Notes under the pieces: generated by a model
Seen by the model: only the letters and a program-made list of their open reading frames with translations
Database searches by the model: none
Told to the model about the DNA's origin: nothing
In this document: positions 6,094 through 13,776 of the stretch, in pieces
How positions within the stretch are numbered: the stretch's first letter is position 1
How the letters are laid out: each line of letters starts with the position of its first letter
Source: JAWWBG01 sp033721095
GTDB lineage: Bacteria > Actinomycetota > Nitriliruptoria > Nitriliruptorales > Nitriliruptoraceae
NCBI GenBank assembly: GCA_033721095.1
Contig: JAWWBG010000014.1
Coordinates: 1-19,949, forward strand
Length of the DNA stretch: 19,949 bases
Direction of reading: 5' to 3'
Program-made: the position numbers and the translations under genes

Positions 6094-8501
6094 GCGCGTC
6101 GGCGAGTCGAGGTACCGAACAGGACCGTCAGCCCGATGAGCCCGAGGGCGACCAGCCCGCCGCCGGTGGCCGGCAGCTCGCGACCCTCACCTTCCGCCGC
6201 AACGGCACCCGACGATCCGATCGGGACCGACGCCGGTGGCGGCCCCATCGGCTCGCCGCCGTGGATGACGTTCCCGTCGGCATCCTGGTAGGTCAACCAC
6301 GGGATGGCTGCCTGGAAGCCCTTGTCCGGTTTCGAGTGGTCACACACGCCGGTCGGGAAGACCTCGCGGAGGCGTGCCTGCTGGTCGGGCGTGAACACGT
6401 CCTCGAAGGACTGGCCCGCGTAGTCGTGTTCCTCGATGGGCTTGGTCTGGCAGTCCAGCCAGTCGTCGGTGAAACCGATCACCGGGTCGCCGCCGCCGGC
6501 CTCGATCCTCGGCGAGGAGAACAGCGTCGCGTCGACGGTCACGTCGCACACCTGGAGCGGCAGGTCGATGCCGTTGATGCCGACGCACCGGTCGTTGATG
6601 CCGGCCGTCTCGCGCGCGTCGATGATCTTCTGTGCCAGCGGCACATCGCGCGCGTCCGCGTCGACCGCGGCGAGCCACTCGTCCATGGCACGGATCGAGT
6701 CGTCGACGAACGTGACGTCGCCGAGCAACGGCGTCTGGCCCTCCCACATCACCTGGTTGGCAGCCGTGCCGTGCTCCCGGATCAGCCGGTCGCGCATCGT
6801 GTACTTGCGGTAGACGTCGTGGAATGCGCCTGGCTCGGGCCCGCCGAGGTCGATGATGGCCACCTCGTCCATGTGTGCACCCGTGTTGACGAGCCCGCTG
6901 CGGTACACGCGCTCCTGCGCGATCGGGTCAGCCGGGAGCCGCTCTGTGGTGCGATTGAGGTCGATGTCGAACCCGCCTGCGAGCTCGTTCACGGACACGA
7001 ACTGTTCGGGGGTGAGCGCTGGCCGTGTCGCGTCCCCGACGTTCTCGCCCAGGAACGACAGGAGGCCGGACAGCCCGTACTGGATCCCGACGCTGCCGAT
7101 CGGGCGGCGCGCGAAGCCGTTCTCGTCCACGCCGAACACGTTTCGCTGGTAGTCCTGCAACGTGCAACGAACCCCGTCGGGATTGGTGTTCTCGTCGTAG
7201 ACGTCCTCGGCGGGGACGCCGGGACAACTGCGGGTGGGCTCGCCGCTGTTGGGGATCGCCGTCGTGAAGGTGATGGCGTTCGCGGCGTTCATGTGCCCGA
7301 TGATCGAGGGCCACTGTGGCGGCGTGACCTGGTGGACCAGGAACAGCTCGGGGGATTCGAGGACCGACCGGATACCGACATAGTCGATGTACTGCTGCGC
7401 GGAGCTCCACACGTCCGTGAAGCTGCACTGGGGCGTGATGCCCTGGTAGACGCCGGGATAGGCGTTGGCCACCTGCTGCTGGACGAGGCTGCCGCCGCTG
7501 CAGCCGCTGCCGATCGTCCAGCGGATGGGCCCGAAGCGCTCGGCGACCATCTCCTTGGTCATGATCAGCGACTCGGCCTGCGTGACGAGGTTGCAGTTGT
7601 GGCCCGCGTTGTCCAGGGCATGGCTTGCCACCGCGAAGCCCTGTGACAGGGCGTCCTCGAACAGCACGTTGGGGGCCGTGCCGGAGTGGTACTCGGTGTT
7701 GCAGCTGGCACCGTGCGTGAGCACGAGCTTGTTGGCGTAGCCCGGGTTCTCGGCGGTCGGGTCGGGCCAGTCACCCAGCGCCGGGTCCCACAGCGCCGCG
7801 ATGCGGTACTGGTCACGGAGGCTGTAGCCGACCTCGTCACGGACGATGAACGGGACCTCGTTGCCCTCGTCGGTGACGGTCGTGGCCACGTCGGACGGCG
7901 GGTTGGTCGGGTCGTAGGGCTCGAGTGAGCCGGAGCCACCGACGACCGGCGCGCTGAAACCGGCGCCGCCCGACCCCTCGGGGAGGTACCAGTACGTCAC
8001 CTCCGGGTCCTGGCTGCAGTCCGGCTCCGGCGAACCGTTGTTGCACGTCCACGGCTGGATCTGTGAGCCCGCGAACACCGGCCCGCCCTGGGGCGCATTG
8101 GTGAGGGTGATCTCGGCACCGCGGCCGTCGGGCAGCACGGCTCGGACGACGTTGTCGCCGAGGGCAAGCGCGGTCACCAGCCCGAGCGCGCTCCCATCCG
8201 CCTGCGTCACGAAGGCAGACGAGACGTCCTGCCCGTCGACGGTCGTCGCCAGGTCCTCCACGCTTGCGTCGTCGGGAACAACCAGCCGCAGCAGGGCGTC
8301 GCCGCCGCTGACGAGATCGGCACGTCCCGACTCGACTCGGATCTCGACGACCGCACTCGCCGACGCGTCGCGTGCCAGGGGCCCGGCGAGCGCTGCGATG
8401 AGGACGGCGACGACCGCCACGATCGGCCACTGCAACGCCGGGCCGCTGCGCGGGCCATGGACGCCAGTGGAGGTGCGCGAAACGAACGGCAGAAGCTGCA
8501 T
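6090..8501 (-). CDS. DUF6351-family secreted protein with LPATG cell-wall anchor
   Basis: The product has 803 residues, from ATG 8501. A signal peptide with an unusually long n-region (1-24) and hydrophobic core (25-41) ends at ASA/VVE (cut near 50). The large exported part matches DUF6351. It contains LTHGASCN (261-268), GHNCN (300-304) and the nucleophile-elbow-like GCSGG (333-337, Ser335), which suggests an alpha/beta-hydrolase-type esterase or depolymerase. The tail is a sortase signal: LPATG at 776-780, a hydrophobic helix, then TRRRA. So the enzyme should be fixed to the cell wall facing outwards. It is divergent, across 166 bp, from another LPATG-tailed hydrolase. Its 3' end overlaps the hydroxylase stop by 4 bp (CTAG). 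Substrate is unknown; extracellular ester cleavage is inference. The ribosome site before the ATG is weak. Confidence 0.85.
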   Translation of the reverse strand: MQLLPFVSRTSTGVHGPRSGPALQWPIVAVVAVLIAALAGPLARDASASAVVEIRVESGRADLVSGGDALLRLVVPDDASVEDLATTVDGQDVSSAFVTQADGSALGLVTALALGDNVVRAVLPDGRGAEITLTNAPQGGPVFAGSQIQPWTCNNGSPEPDCSQDPEVTYWYLPEGSGGAGFSAPVVGGSGSLEPYDPTNPPSDVATTVTDEGNEVPFIVRDEVGYSLRDQYRIAALWDPALGDWPDPTAENPGYANKLVLTHGASCNTEYHSGTAPNVLFEDALSQGFAVASHALDNAGHNCNLVTQAESLIMTKEMVAERFGPIRWTIGSGCSGGSLVQQQVANAYPGVYQGITPQCSFTDVWSSAQQYIDYVGIRSVLESPELFLVHQVTPPQWPSIIGHMNAANAITFTTAIPNSGEPTRSCPGVPAEDVYDENTNPDGVRCTLQDYQRNVFGVDENGFARRPIGSVGIQYGLSGLLSFLGENVGDATRPALTPEQFVSVNELAGGFDIDLNRTTERLPADPIAQERVYRSGLVNTGAHMDEVAIIDLGGPEPGAFHDVYRKYTMRDRLIREHGTAANQVMWEGQTPLLGDVTFVDDSIRAMDEWLAAVDADARDVPLAQKIIDARETAGINDRCVGINGIDLPLQVCDVTVDATLFSSPRIEAGGGDPVIGFTDDWLDCQTKPIEEHDYAGQSFEDVFTPDQQARLREVFPTGVCDHSKPDKGFQAAIPWLTYQDADGNVIHGGEPMGPPPASVPIGSSGAVAAEGEGRELPATGGGLVALGLIGLTVLFGTSTRRRA

Positions 8502-8667
8502 CCCGACTCACTTCGACCAGTGCGATGACCGAATACTAGGGCGTATCCCAGGGGACGCCGACCTCGAAAGGGGCCACCGGTGCCGGTTGGGAATCCGGGG
8601 CGACGCATGCGATGCTCATGGCTGGAGGGTGGCCGCGCAACGGCCCGGGACCGATCGGGAAGCACCC
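8502..8667. promoter_or_regulatory. Divergent promoter region of the two LPATG hydrolases
   Basis: The gap of 166 bp separates two outward-facing genes and must hold both promoters. A leftward -10-like TAGTAT lies at about 8533-8538 (plus-strand ATACTA), with no clear -35 partner. A CACCGGTG palindrome is present near 8575-8582. These are weak signals. The shared region makes joint regulation plausible. Confidence 0.35.
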
Positions 8668-11043
8668 ATGAGTCGAGCCATTCGCTGGAGCCTCGTCGTC
8701 GCGATGGCCGTCGTCGGGCTCGTCCCCGCGGCGCCACTGTTCGCACAGCTCGAGGAGGTCGACGACGCCATCGATGCGGCACAGGAGGCACTCGCTGCGG
8801 CAGCCGGGGTGTGCAACGACCTCGACCCGGCCGACTGCCTCCTGCCGTTTCCCAGCGACTTCTTCACGACCGAGGATGCCTCGACACCAACCGGCCTTCG
8901 CGTCGATCTGGACGTCTTGGCGATGCCCAACAACATCGCGGCCATCCCCATCGACCCGACCGAGTTCAACCGCAACGACGGCTGGTCGCCGGGGTCACCA
9001 CTGCTGACCTTCGTCCCCGGCCTGGACCTCGAGCAGACCTTCGGGATCACCGGCTCGCAGATGGACCAGCCGTCGACCTCCCTCCAACCGGACGCACCGA
9101 TCGTCCTCATCGACGTCGAGACCGGCCAGCGGGTCCCGTACATGGCCGAGCTCGATCAACATCCACAAACCGCCGAGGGCGACCGCCTGCTGATCATCCG
9201 GCCGCTGACGAACTTCGAGGAGGGCCACCGCCACGTCGTCGGGTTGCGCAACCTCAAGGACGCCACCGGTGCGACCCTCACCGCGCAGTCCGCGTTCGCC
9301 GAGCAGGTCGCGGCCTACACCCCCGGCAGCGACGACGTGATCGACCCGCTGGTGACCGCCGGCGTCGATCCTGCCGAGCTGTACCTGGCGTGGGACTTCA
9401 CGATCATCTCGGAGCAGAACCTGGCGGGCCGCGCGCTCGCCATCCGCGATCACGCATTCGGGCTGCTCGGCGACACGAACCTGGCTGACCTCGTCGTCGA
9501 CGGGAACGCCCCTGGCTTCACGATCACCAACGTCGAGGACATCGACGACCCCGAGCACGACACCCTGCGGATCGTCGACGGGACCATCGAGGTGCCCAAC
9601 TACCTCGACCTGCCGCAGGACGCTGCGGTGCCCGAGATCGCGATCCCGGACGAGATCAACGACGCGCTCGGCGACCCCTTCCCGATCGACGAGATCCCCG
9701 GCCAGGACGCCCCCGGCCAAGGCCTGTACTACTCGTCACCGGCGCCGGGCCCGATGGACCTCCCCGAACAGAACCCGCTGTTTCCGACCCGATCGGTCGA
9801 CTTCGTCTGTTCGATCCCGCGCACCGCGACCGCCGACAATCCGTCGATGCCGTCGCTCTACGGGCATGGCCTGCTGGGTTCACGTGGTGAGTCCCGGGGC
9901 AGCTCGACCGAGCGGATGCGCGAGGACAACTTCACGATGTGCGCCGTGAACTGGCTCGGCATGTCCGAGGCCGACATCCTCAACGTGGGACTGATACTCA
10001 CCGGCGAGGTTTCGTTCGGCTCCCTCGCCGACCGGACGCTCCAGGGATTCGTTGACTTCCTCTACCTGGGCCGGCTGCTTGCCCACCCCGACGGCCTGCG
10101 CACGAACGCGGCATTCCAGGATGCCGACGGCAACCCGCTGTTCGACGGCGAGCTGGTCTACGACGGCAACAGCCAGGGCGGGATCATGGGCGGCGCACTG
10201 ACCGCCCTGGCCCCCGACTTCACCAAGGCCACGCTCGGGGTGATGGGCTCGAACTACTCGATCCTGCTCCACCGCTCGGTCGACTGGGAGGGCACGCTGG
10301 CCGACGAGGTCCCGGTCGGCTACGCGACCATCCTCTACACGTCCTACCCCGACAAGCACGAACAATTGCTGATCATGTCGCTGTTCCAGCAGCTGTGGGA
10401 CCGCGGCGAGGCCAACGGCTACGCGCACCACGTGACCGACGACCCACTCGACAACACGCCGCCACACCAAGTGCTCCTGCACCCCGCGCTGGGTGACTAC
10501 CAGGTCGCCACGCTCTCGGCGGAAATCCACGCTCGCACGGCCGGCGCTCGGTTCCTCCAGACGGCGTTGCACCCCGGGCGACACTGGGCCGACGAGCACG
10601 ATGAGCGGCTGTTCGGCCACACGCCGTTCGACGTCGCCGCGGATGGCTCGCTCGTGCCGGTCGACGGCGGTTCGGCGATCGTGTACTGGGACAGCGGCAA
10701 CCCGTTGCCCCCGAGCGCCAACCTGCCGCCCGAGCACGTCGACCAGGACCCGCACTCCGACCCCCGCAAGGACCCCCGCGGACAGATCCAGAAAGGCACC
10801 TTCTACCGGACCGGCCAGATCGTGGATGTCCACGACCTGAGGCCGTACTGCACGGACCGGTTCCCCCGCGACGAGTCGATCATGATCGACTGCACGTTCC
10901 GGGCCTCGTTGCTGGGTGCGGACACGGGTGACGAGGGCGGCGCCCCGCTTCCCGCGACAGGCGGCGGGCTGGCGCTGCTGGGCGCGGCGGCGCTCGCCGG
11001 CTTGGCCGTGGCACGCCGGAGGGCCGAAGCAGCTTCGGGCTAG
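8668..11043 (+). CDS. Secreted alpha/beta-hydrolase-like enzyme with LPATG cell-wall anchor
   Basis: ATG 8668 is chosen because it starts a clean signal peptide (MSRAIRWSLVVAMAVVGL, cut near LFA/Q at 26) and has CGGGA upstream. Longer in-frame readings run antisense through the divergent gene. The 791-residue protein has an N-terminal region (about 48-200) with CLLPFPSDFF, DGWSPGSPLLTF and RLLIIRPLTNFEEGHRHVVGLRNLKDATG. This resembles the N-terminal domain of VolA-like bacterial extracellular lipases. A hydrolase core follows with YGHGLLGS (398-405, oxyanion-like) and GNSQG (500-504, nucleophile Ser502 in GxSxG). The tail is LPATG (761-765), a hydrophobic helix and ARRRA, a sortase signal. 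It is probably a wall-anchored esterase or lipase; family naming is tentative. The spermidine-synthase-like gene follows 12 bp downstream and is likely co-transcribed. Confidence 0.85.
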   Translation: MSRAIRWSLVVAMAVVGLVPAAPLFAQLEEVDDAIDAAQEALAAAAGVCNDLDPADCLLPFPSDFFTTEDASTPTGLRVDLDVLAMPNNIAAIPIDPTEFNRNDGWSPGSPLLTFVPGLDLEQTFGITGSQMDQPSTSLQPDAPIVLIDVETGQRVPYMAELDQHPQTAEGDRLLIIRPLTNFEEGHRHVVGLRNLKDATGATLTAQSAFAEQVAAYTPGSDDVIDPLVTAGVDPAELYLAWDFTIISEQNLAGRALAIRDHAFGLLGDTNLADLVVDGNAPGFTITNVEDIDDPEHDTLRIVDGTIEVPNYLDLPQDAAVPEIAIPDEINDALGDPFPIDEIPGQDAPGQGLYYSSPAPGPMDLPEQNPLFPTRSVDFVCSIPRTATADNPSMPSLYGHGLLGSRGESRGSSTERMREDNFTMCAVNWLGMSEADILNVGLILTGEVSFGSLADRTLQGFVDFLYLGRLLAHPDGLRTNAAFQDADGNPLFDGELVYDGNSQGGIMGGALTALAPDFTKATLGVMGSNYSILLHRSVDWEGTLADEVPVGYATILYTSYPDKHEQLLIMSLFQQLWDRGEANGYAHHVTDDPLDNTPPHQVLLHPALGDYQVATLSAEIHARTAGARFLQTALHPGRHWADEHDERLFGHTPFDVAADGSLVPVDGGSAIVYWDSGNPLPPSANLPPEHVDQDPHSDPRKDPRGQIQKGTFYRTGQIVDVHDLRPYCTDRFPRDESIMIDCTFRASLLGADTGDEGGAPLPATGGGLALLGAAALAGLAVARRRAEAASG

Positions 11044-11055
11044 CGTCCGGCAGCC

Positions 11056-12513
11056 ATGTCCCGGTTCGCCGCATCCGCCCTCGTCTTCTTCGCGTCCGCG
11101 TCCGTCCTGGTCCTCGAGATCCTCGCCGGGCGCCTGCTGGCGCCGTATGTCGGGGTCACGCTCGAGACCTTCACGGGCATCATCGGGACGATCCTGGCCG
11201 GCATCGCACTGGGTGCGTGGTTGGGCGGGCGCGCCGCCGACCGCACCGATCCCCGGAAACTGCTCGCTCCGCTGCTGATCGTCGGTGGAGCGCTGGCGTT
11301 CCTGTCGATCCCGATCGTCGACTGGCTCGGCAGTGGCATGCGCGGCGGCACGCCGGCGACCATCGTCACGCTGGCCGCCCTCGGGTTCTTCGCCCCGGCA
11401 GCCGTGCTGTCGGCCGTGACGCCGGTCGTCGTGAAGATTCGACTGTCGTCGCTGGAGGAGACCGGACGGGTCGTCGGGATGCTGTCGGCCGTTGGCACGG
11501 CCGGGGCACTCGTCGGCACGTTTTCCACTGGCTTCATCCTGGTTGCTGCCTGGCCCACCCGCCCGGTGATCCGCGCACTCGCGATCGCCTTGGTGATCGT
11601 GGGCGTGGCGCTTGCCGCCCGGACCAGGACCTGGTCGACCGGTTTGGTGGTCGTCGCGTTGGTGGCCGGCGCCATGTCGTTCGCGTCGGCGCACCCGTGC
11701 GAGGTCGAGTCGGCCTACTTCTGCGCCCGGGTGATCGCCGACGAGGACGACCCCACCCGTCGGACGCTCTGGCTGGACACCCTGCGCCATTCGAAGGTCG
11801 ACGTGGACGACCCGACGCACCTCGAGTTCTCCTACGCGCAGACGCTCAGCGACGTGATCGAGTCGCTCGCGCCGCCCGGTGAACCGCTCGACGTGCTGCA
11901 CATCGGCGGTGGCGGTTTCTCGATGCCTCGGTACCTGCGGGCCACACGGCCGGGGACGCACAGCACGGTTCTCGAGCTCGATCCCAAGCTCATCGAGATC
12001 GGCCGGGAGCACCTGGCGCTGACCCTCGAGGACATCGACGTGATCACCGGCGACGCGCGGCTCAACATCGAGGACGTCCAGCTCCAATCCATGGACCTGG
12101 TGATCGGTGATGCATTCGGGGGGATCTCCGTCCCATGGCACCTGACGACGCGGGAGTTCGTGGAGGCCATCCGGGACGTGCTCCGGCCCGGCGGCACGTA
12201 CGCCCTCAACCTCATCGACTACGGCGACCGCCGGTTCGCCCGTGCCGAGCTGGCAACGATCGCCGACGTGTTCGAGCATGTCGCCGTGTTCGCGCCCGAG
12301 GGCCGGCTGGGCGAGGATCCCGAGGGTGGCAACTTCATCATGGTCGCCTCCGACGAGCCCATCGAGGTCGCTGCGATCCTGGCGCGCAACGCGTCACGAG
12401 GTGATGACGAAGCCGTCCTTGTCGGCGAGGAGCTGACCCGGTTCATCGGTGACGCCCGCGTCCTCACCGATGATCACGCACCGGTGGACCAGCTGATCCA
12501 GCCCCTTCCCTGA
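11056..12513 (+). CDS. Membrane-fused spermidine-synthase-like methyltransferase-fold protein
   Basis: The product has 485 residues. The N-terminal half (about 1-212) has seven or so hydrophobic segments, starting SALVFFASASVLVLEILAGRLLAP. That motif is typical of fused MFS/spermidine synthase proteins. The C-terminal half (about 225-485) is a Rossmann domain with HIGGGGFSMPR (282-292), ELDP (307-310), GDAR (332-335), GDAFGG (351-356) and a closing DDHAPVDQL. In true spermidine synthases the first motif is GGGDG. Here GGGGFS replaces the Asp, so aminopropyl transfer cannot be assumed and the role is uncertain. The start at 11056 lies 12 bp after the LPATG hydrolase stop, suggesting one transcript. 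The 3' end converges on the phosphoesterase gene with a 23-bp gap. Confidence 0.85.
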   Translation: MSRFAASALVFFASASVLVLEILAGRLLAPYVGVTLETFTGIIGTILAGIALGAWLGGRAADRTDPRKLLAPLLIVGGALAFLSIPIVDWLGSGMRGGTPATIVTLAALGFFAPAAVLSAVTPVVVKIRLSSLEETGRVVGMLSAVGTAGALVGTFSTGFILVAAWPTRPVIRALAIALVIVGVALAARTRTWSTGLVVVALVAGAMSFASAHPCEVESAYFCARVIADEDDPTRRTLWLDTLRHSKVDVDDPTHLEFSYAQTLSDVIESLAPPGEPLDVLHIGGGGFSMPRYLRATRPGTHSTVLELDPKLIEIGREHLALTLEDIDVITGDARLNIEDVQLQSMDLVIGDAFGGISVPWHLTTREFVEAIRDVLRPGGTYALNLIDYGDRRFARAELATIADVFEHVAVFAPEGRLGEDPEGGNFIMVASDEPIEVAAILARNASRGDDEAVLVGEELTRFIGDARVLTDDHAPVDQLIQPLP

Positions 12514-12540
12514 CAGCGAGCCCGGCGAGTCGGCAGTCAG
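12510..12540. terminator. Candidate bidirectional hairpin at convergent gene ends
   Basis: CTGAC (12510-12514) and GTCAG (12536-12540) are perfect inverted arms. An inner GC/GC pair follows after an A-A mismatch. The arms contain the stop codons of the two convergent genes. The stem is modest and no T-tract follows, so it is a weak but well-placed terminator candidate. Confidence 0.35.
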
Positions 12541-13289
12541 GCGCGCCGACCGGCGAAGCGCTGCACGGCCAGTCCGTCCTCGGTTTCCACCAGGCGTTCA
12601 AGCGACACGCCGGCAGCCGTCACACGCACCAACGTCGTGTCCCGCAGCCAGTCACCACAGTTCACGAACGTTCCGCCCTCTCGTTCGGTCACCTCCGGCA
12701 GGTGCGTATGGCCGAAAACAGCCACGTCGAAGCCTCGCTCGAAGAGGGCATCGGCAGCCACGTGGTGCGGGTACTCGCCACTGCCGCGGCGCCAACGGTC
12801 GACCGCACGCTGGGTGGTCGACCAGAGCCGATACACGTCTGCATGTGCGACCAGCAGCGGCTTGGCCATCCTGCCGCCGAGCTCGTACAGGCCCGGGTAG
12901 CGGGCATAGGTCGGCTCGTACGCATGGCCGTGCTCGACGCGGATGCGGTGGTCCCCGCAGCGCACGTTGAAGAACGGTGCAACCTCGAAGGGGAGTTCGG
13001 TCAGGAAGTGCTCGAACACGAGGTCATGGTTGCCGATCGCGTAGAGCAGCCGACCGCCGGCACGCGAGAAATCACGCAGCCGCTTGACGACGGGCCGCAG
13101 GTCGCGGGCAATGCCGGTCACGGTTCCCTGCGTGAGGTCCACCGCATCACCGTTGATGCACAGCGTCCAGTCAGGCGTGAGGACCTCGTCGAGCAACGCC
13201 GGGAGGTTCGCCGCGGCTTGCGAGGCCGGGTTGCCCAGGTGCAGGTCCGAGATGATCAGCAGCTGGTCGACCTCGACCTCGAGCTTCAC
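12537..13289 (-). CDS. Calcineurin-like metallophosphoesterase (LpxH-like)
   Basis: This 250-residue soluble protein has all the dimetal phosphoesterase motifs. They are SDLHLG (Asp15, His17), NGDAVD (Asp48), GNHD (86-89), EHGH (119-122) and FGHTH (192-196). A cap-like insert at about 123-175 (YARYPGLYELGGRM onwards) is reminiscent of UDP-2,3-diacylglucosamine pyrophosphatase (LpxH). A Gram-positive host should lack lipid A, so another phospho-diester or pyrophosphate substrate is more likely, and cyclic-nucleotide hydrolysis is possible in this superfamily. The start is GTG at 13289, overlapping the TGA of the cyclic-nucleotide-binding gene as GTGA. That implies translational coupling. It is the last gene of the reductase-desaturase operon. 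Confidence 0.87.
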   Translation of the reverse strand: MKLEVEVDQLLIISDLHLGNPASQAAANLPALLDEVLTPDWTLCINGDAVDLTQGTVTGIARDLRPVVKRLRDFSRAGGRLLYAIGNHDLVFEHFLTELPFEVAPFFNVRCGDHRIRVEHGHAYEPTYARYPGLYELGGRMAKPLLVAHADVYRLWSTTQRAVDRWRRGSGEYPHHVAADALFERGFDVAVFGHTHLPEVTEREGGTFVNCGDWLRDTTLVRVTAAGVSLERLVETEDGLAVQRFAGRRA

Positions 13290-13705
13290 GCCCCGAGGCC
13301 CATGTCGTCAGTGAAATCTGCGTCCGTTCCCAGTCGTGCGTTCAGGCGACGAAGGCGTCCACTGAGACGATGGAGCATTTCGACGGCCAGTGACGGATCC
13401 CGACGCAGTCGCACGAGGAGTGCACCGGGACCGAGGACGAGCAGCCTCGTCGTGCCATTGGCCCTGGCGGTGGCCTCACGTGGCAACGACTCGAGCAGGC
13501 TCATCTCGCCGAAGAAGTCGCCGGGACCCACCTCGCCGAGCACGACCTCGCGACCATCAACGCGCTTGCTGATGGTCACCGCGCCCGACTGGACCAGGTA
13601 CATCTCCTCGCCGGCCTCGCCCTCGCGGACGATCTCGTGGCCGTCCAAGACCTCGATGGTCCGCTCCGTCGCCGACGCCACTCGGTCCGTGAGGCGAGGA
13701 ATCAC
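13286..13705 (-). CDS. Stand-alone cyclic-nucleotide-binding domain protein
   Basis: GTG 13705 is chosen because GGAG lies 7 nt upstream. Readings extending further would overlap the desaturase in a different frame. The 139-residue product is essentially one cNMP-binding beta-barrel. The signs are DGHEIVREGEAGEEMYLVQSG (21-41), the phosphate-binding cassette GDFFGEMSLLESLPREATA (62-80) with Glu67 and Arg76 retained, and a C-terminal helix rich in Arg and Leu (about 100-125). No DNA-binding HTH is present, so it is not a CRP regulator. It may be a cAMP/cGMP sensor subunit that acts on a partner protein. The stop overlaps the phosphoesterase start by 4 bp. The gene lies 71 bp downstream of the desaturase on the same strand. 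Confidence 0.82.
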   Translation of the reverse strand: MIPRLTDRVASATERTIEVLDGHEIVREGEAGEEMYLVQSGAVTISKRVDGREVVLGEVGPGDFFGEMSLLESLPREATARANGTTRLLVLGPGALLVRLRRDPSLAVEMLHRLSGRLRRLNARLGTDADFTDDMGLGA

Positions 13706-13776
13706 GTCGCCGCTCCGCGTCGCTTGGGCCCCGGTCGGTCCGAGGCGCGCAGCGGACGAAACGGTAGTTGGGCGGG

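Noticed and set aside
6261..7646. 461-residue plus-strand frame within DUF6351
   Set aside because: Antisense shadow of a protein with signal peptide, nucleophile motif and sorting tail.
8038..8667. In-frame N-terminal extension of the LPATG hydrolase upstream of ATG 8668
   Set aside because: It runs antisense through the divergent DUF6351 gene, uses TTG, and would bury the clear signal peptide inside the protein.
9880..12279. 799-residue minus-strand open frame
   Set aside because: It lies antisense to two well-supported genes, has no family motifs and shows the His/Arg/Gln/Asp-rich composition of a GC-driven shadow frame.
13738..13757. GTCCG/CGGAC inverted repeat between desaturase and cNMP gene
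   Set aside because: Only 5 bp arms with a 10-base loop and no T-tract; too weak to call a terminator.
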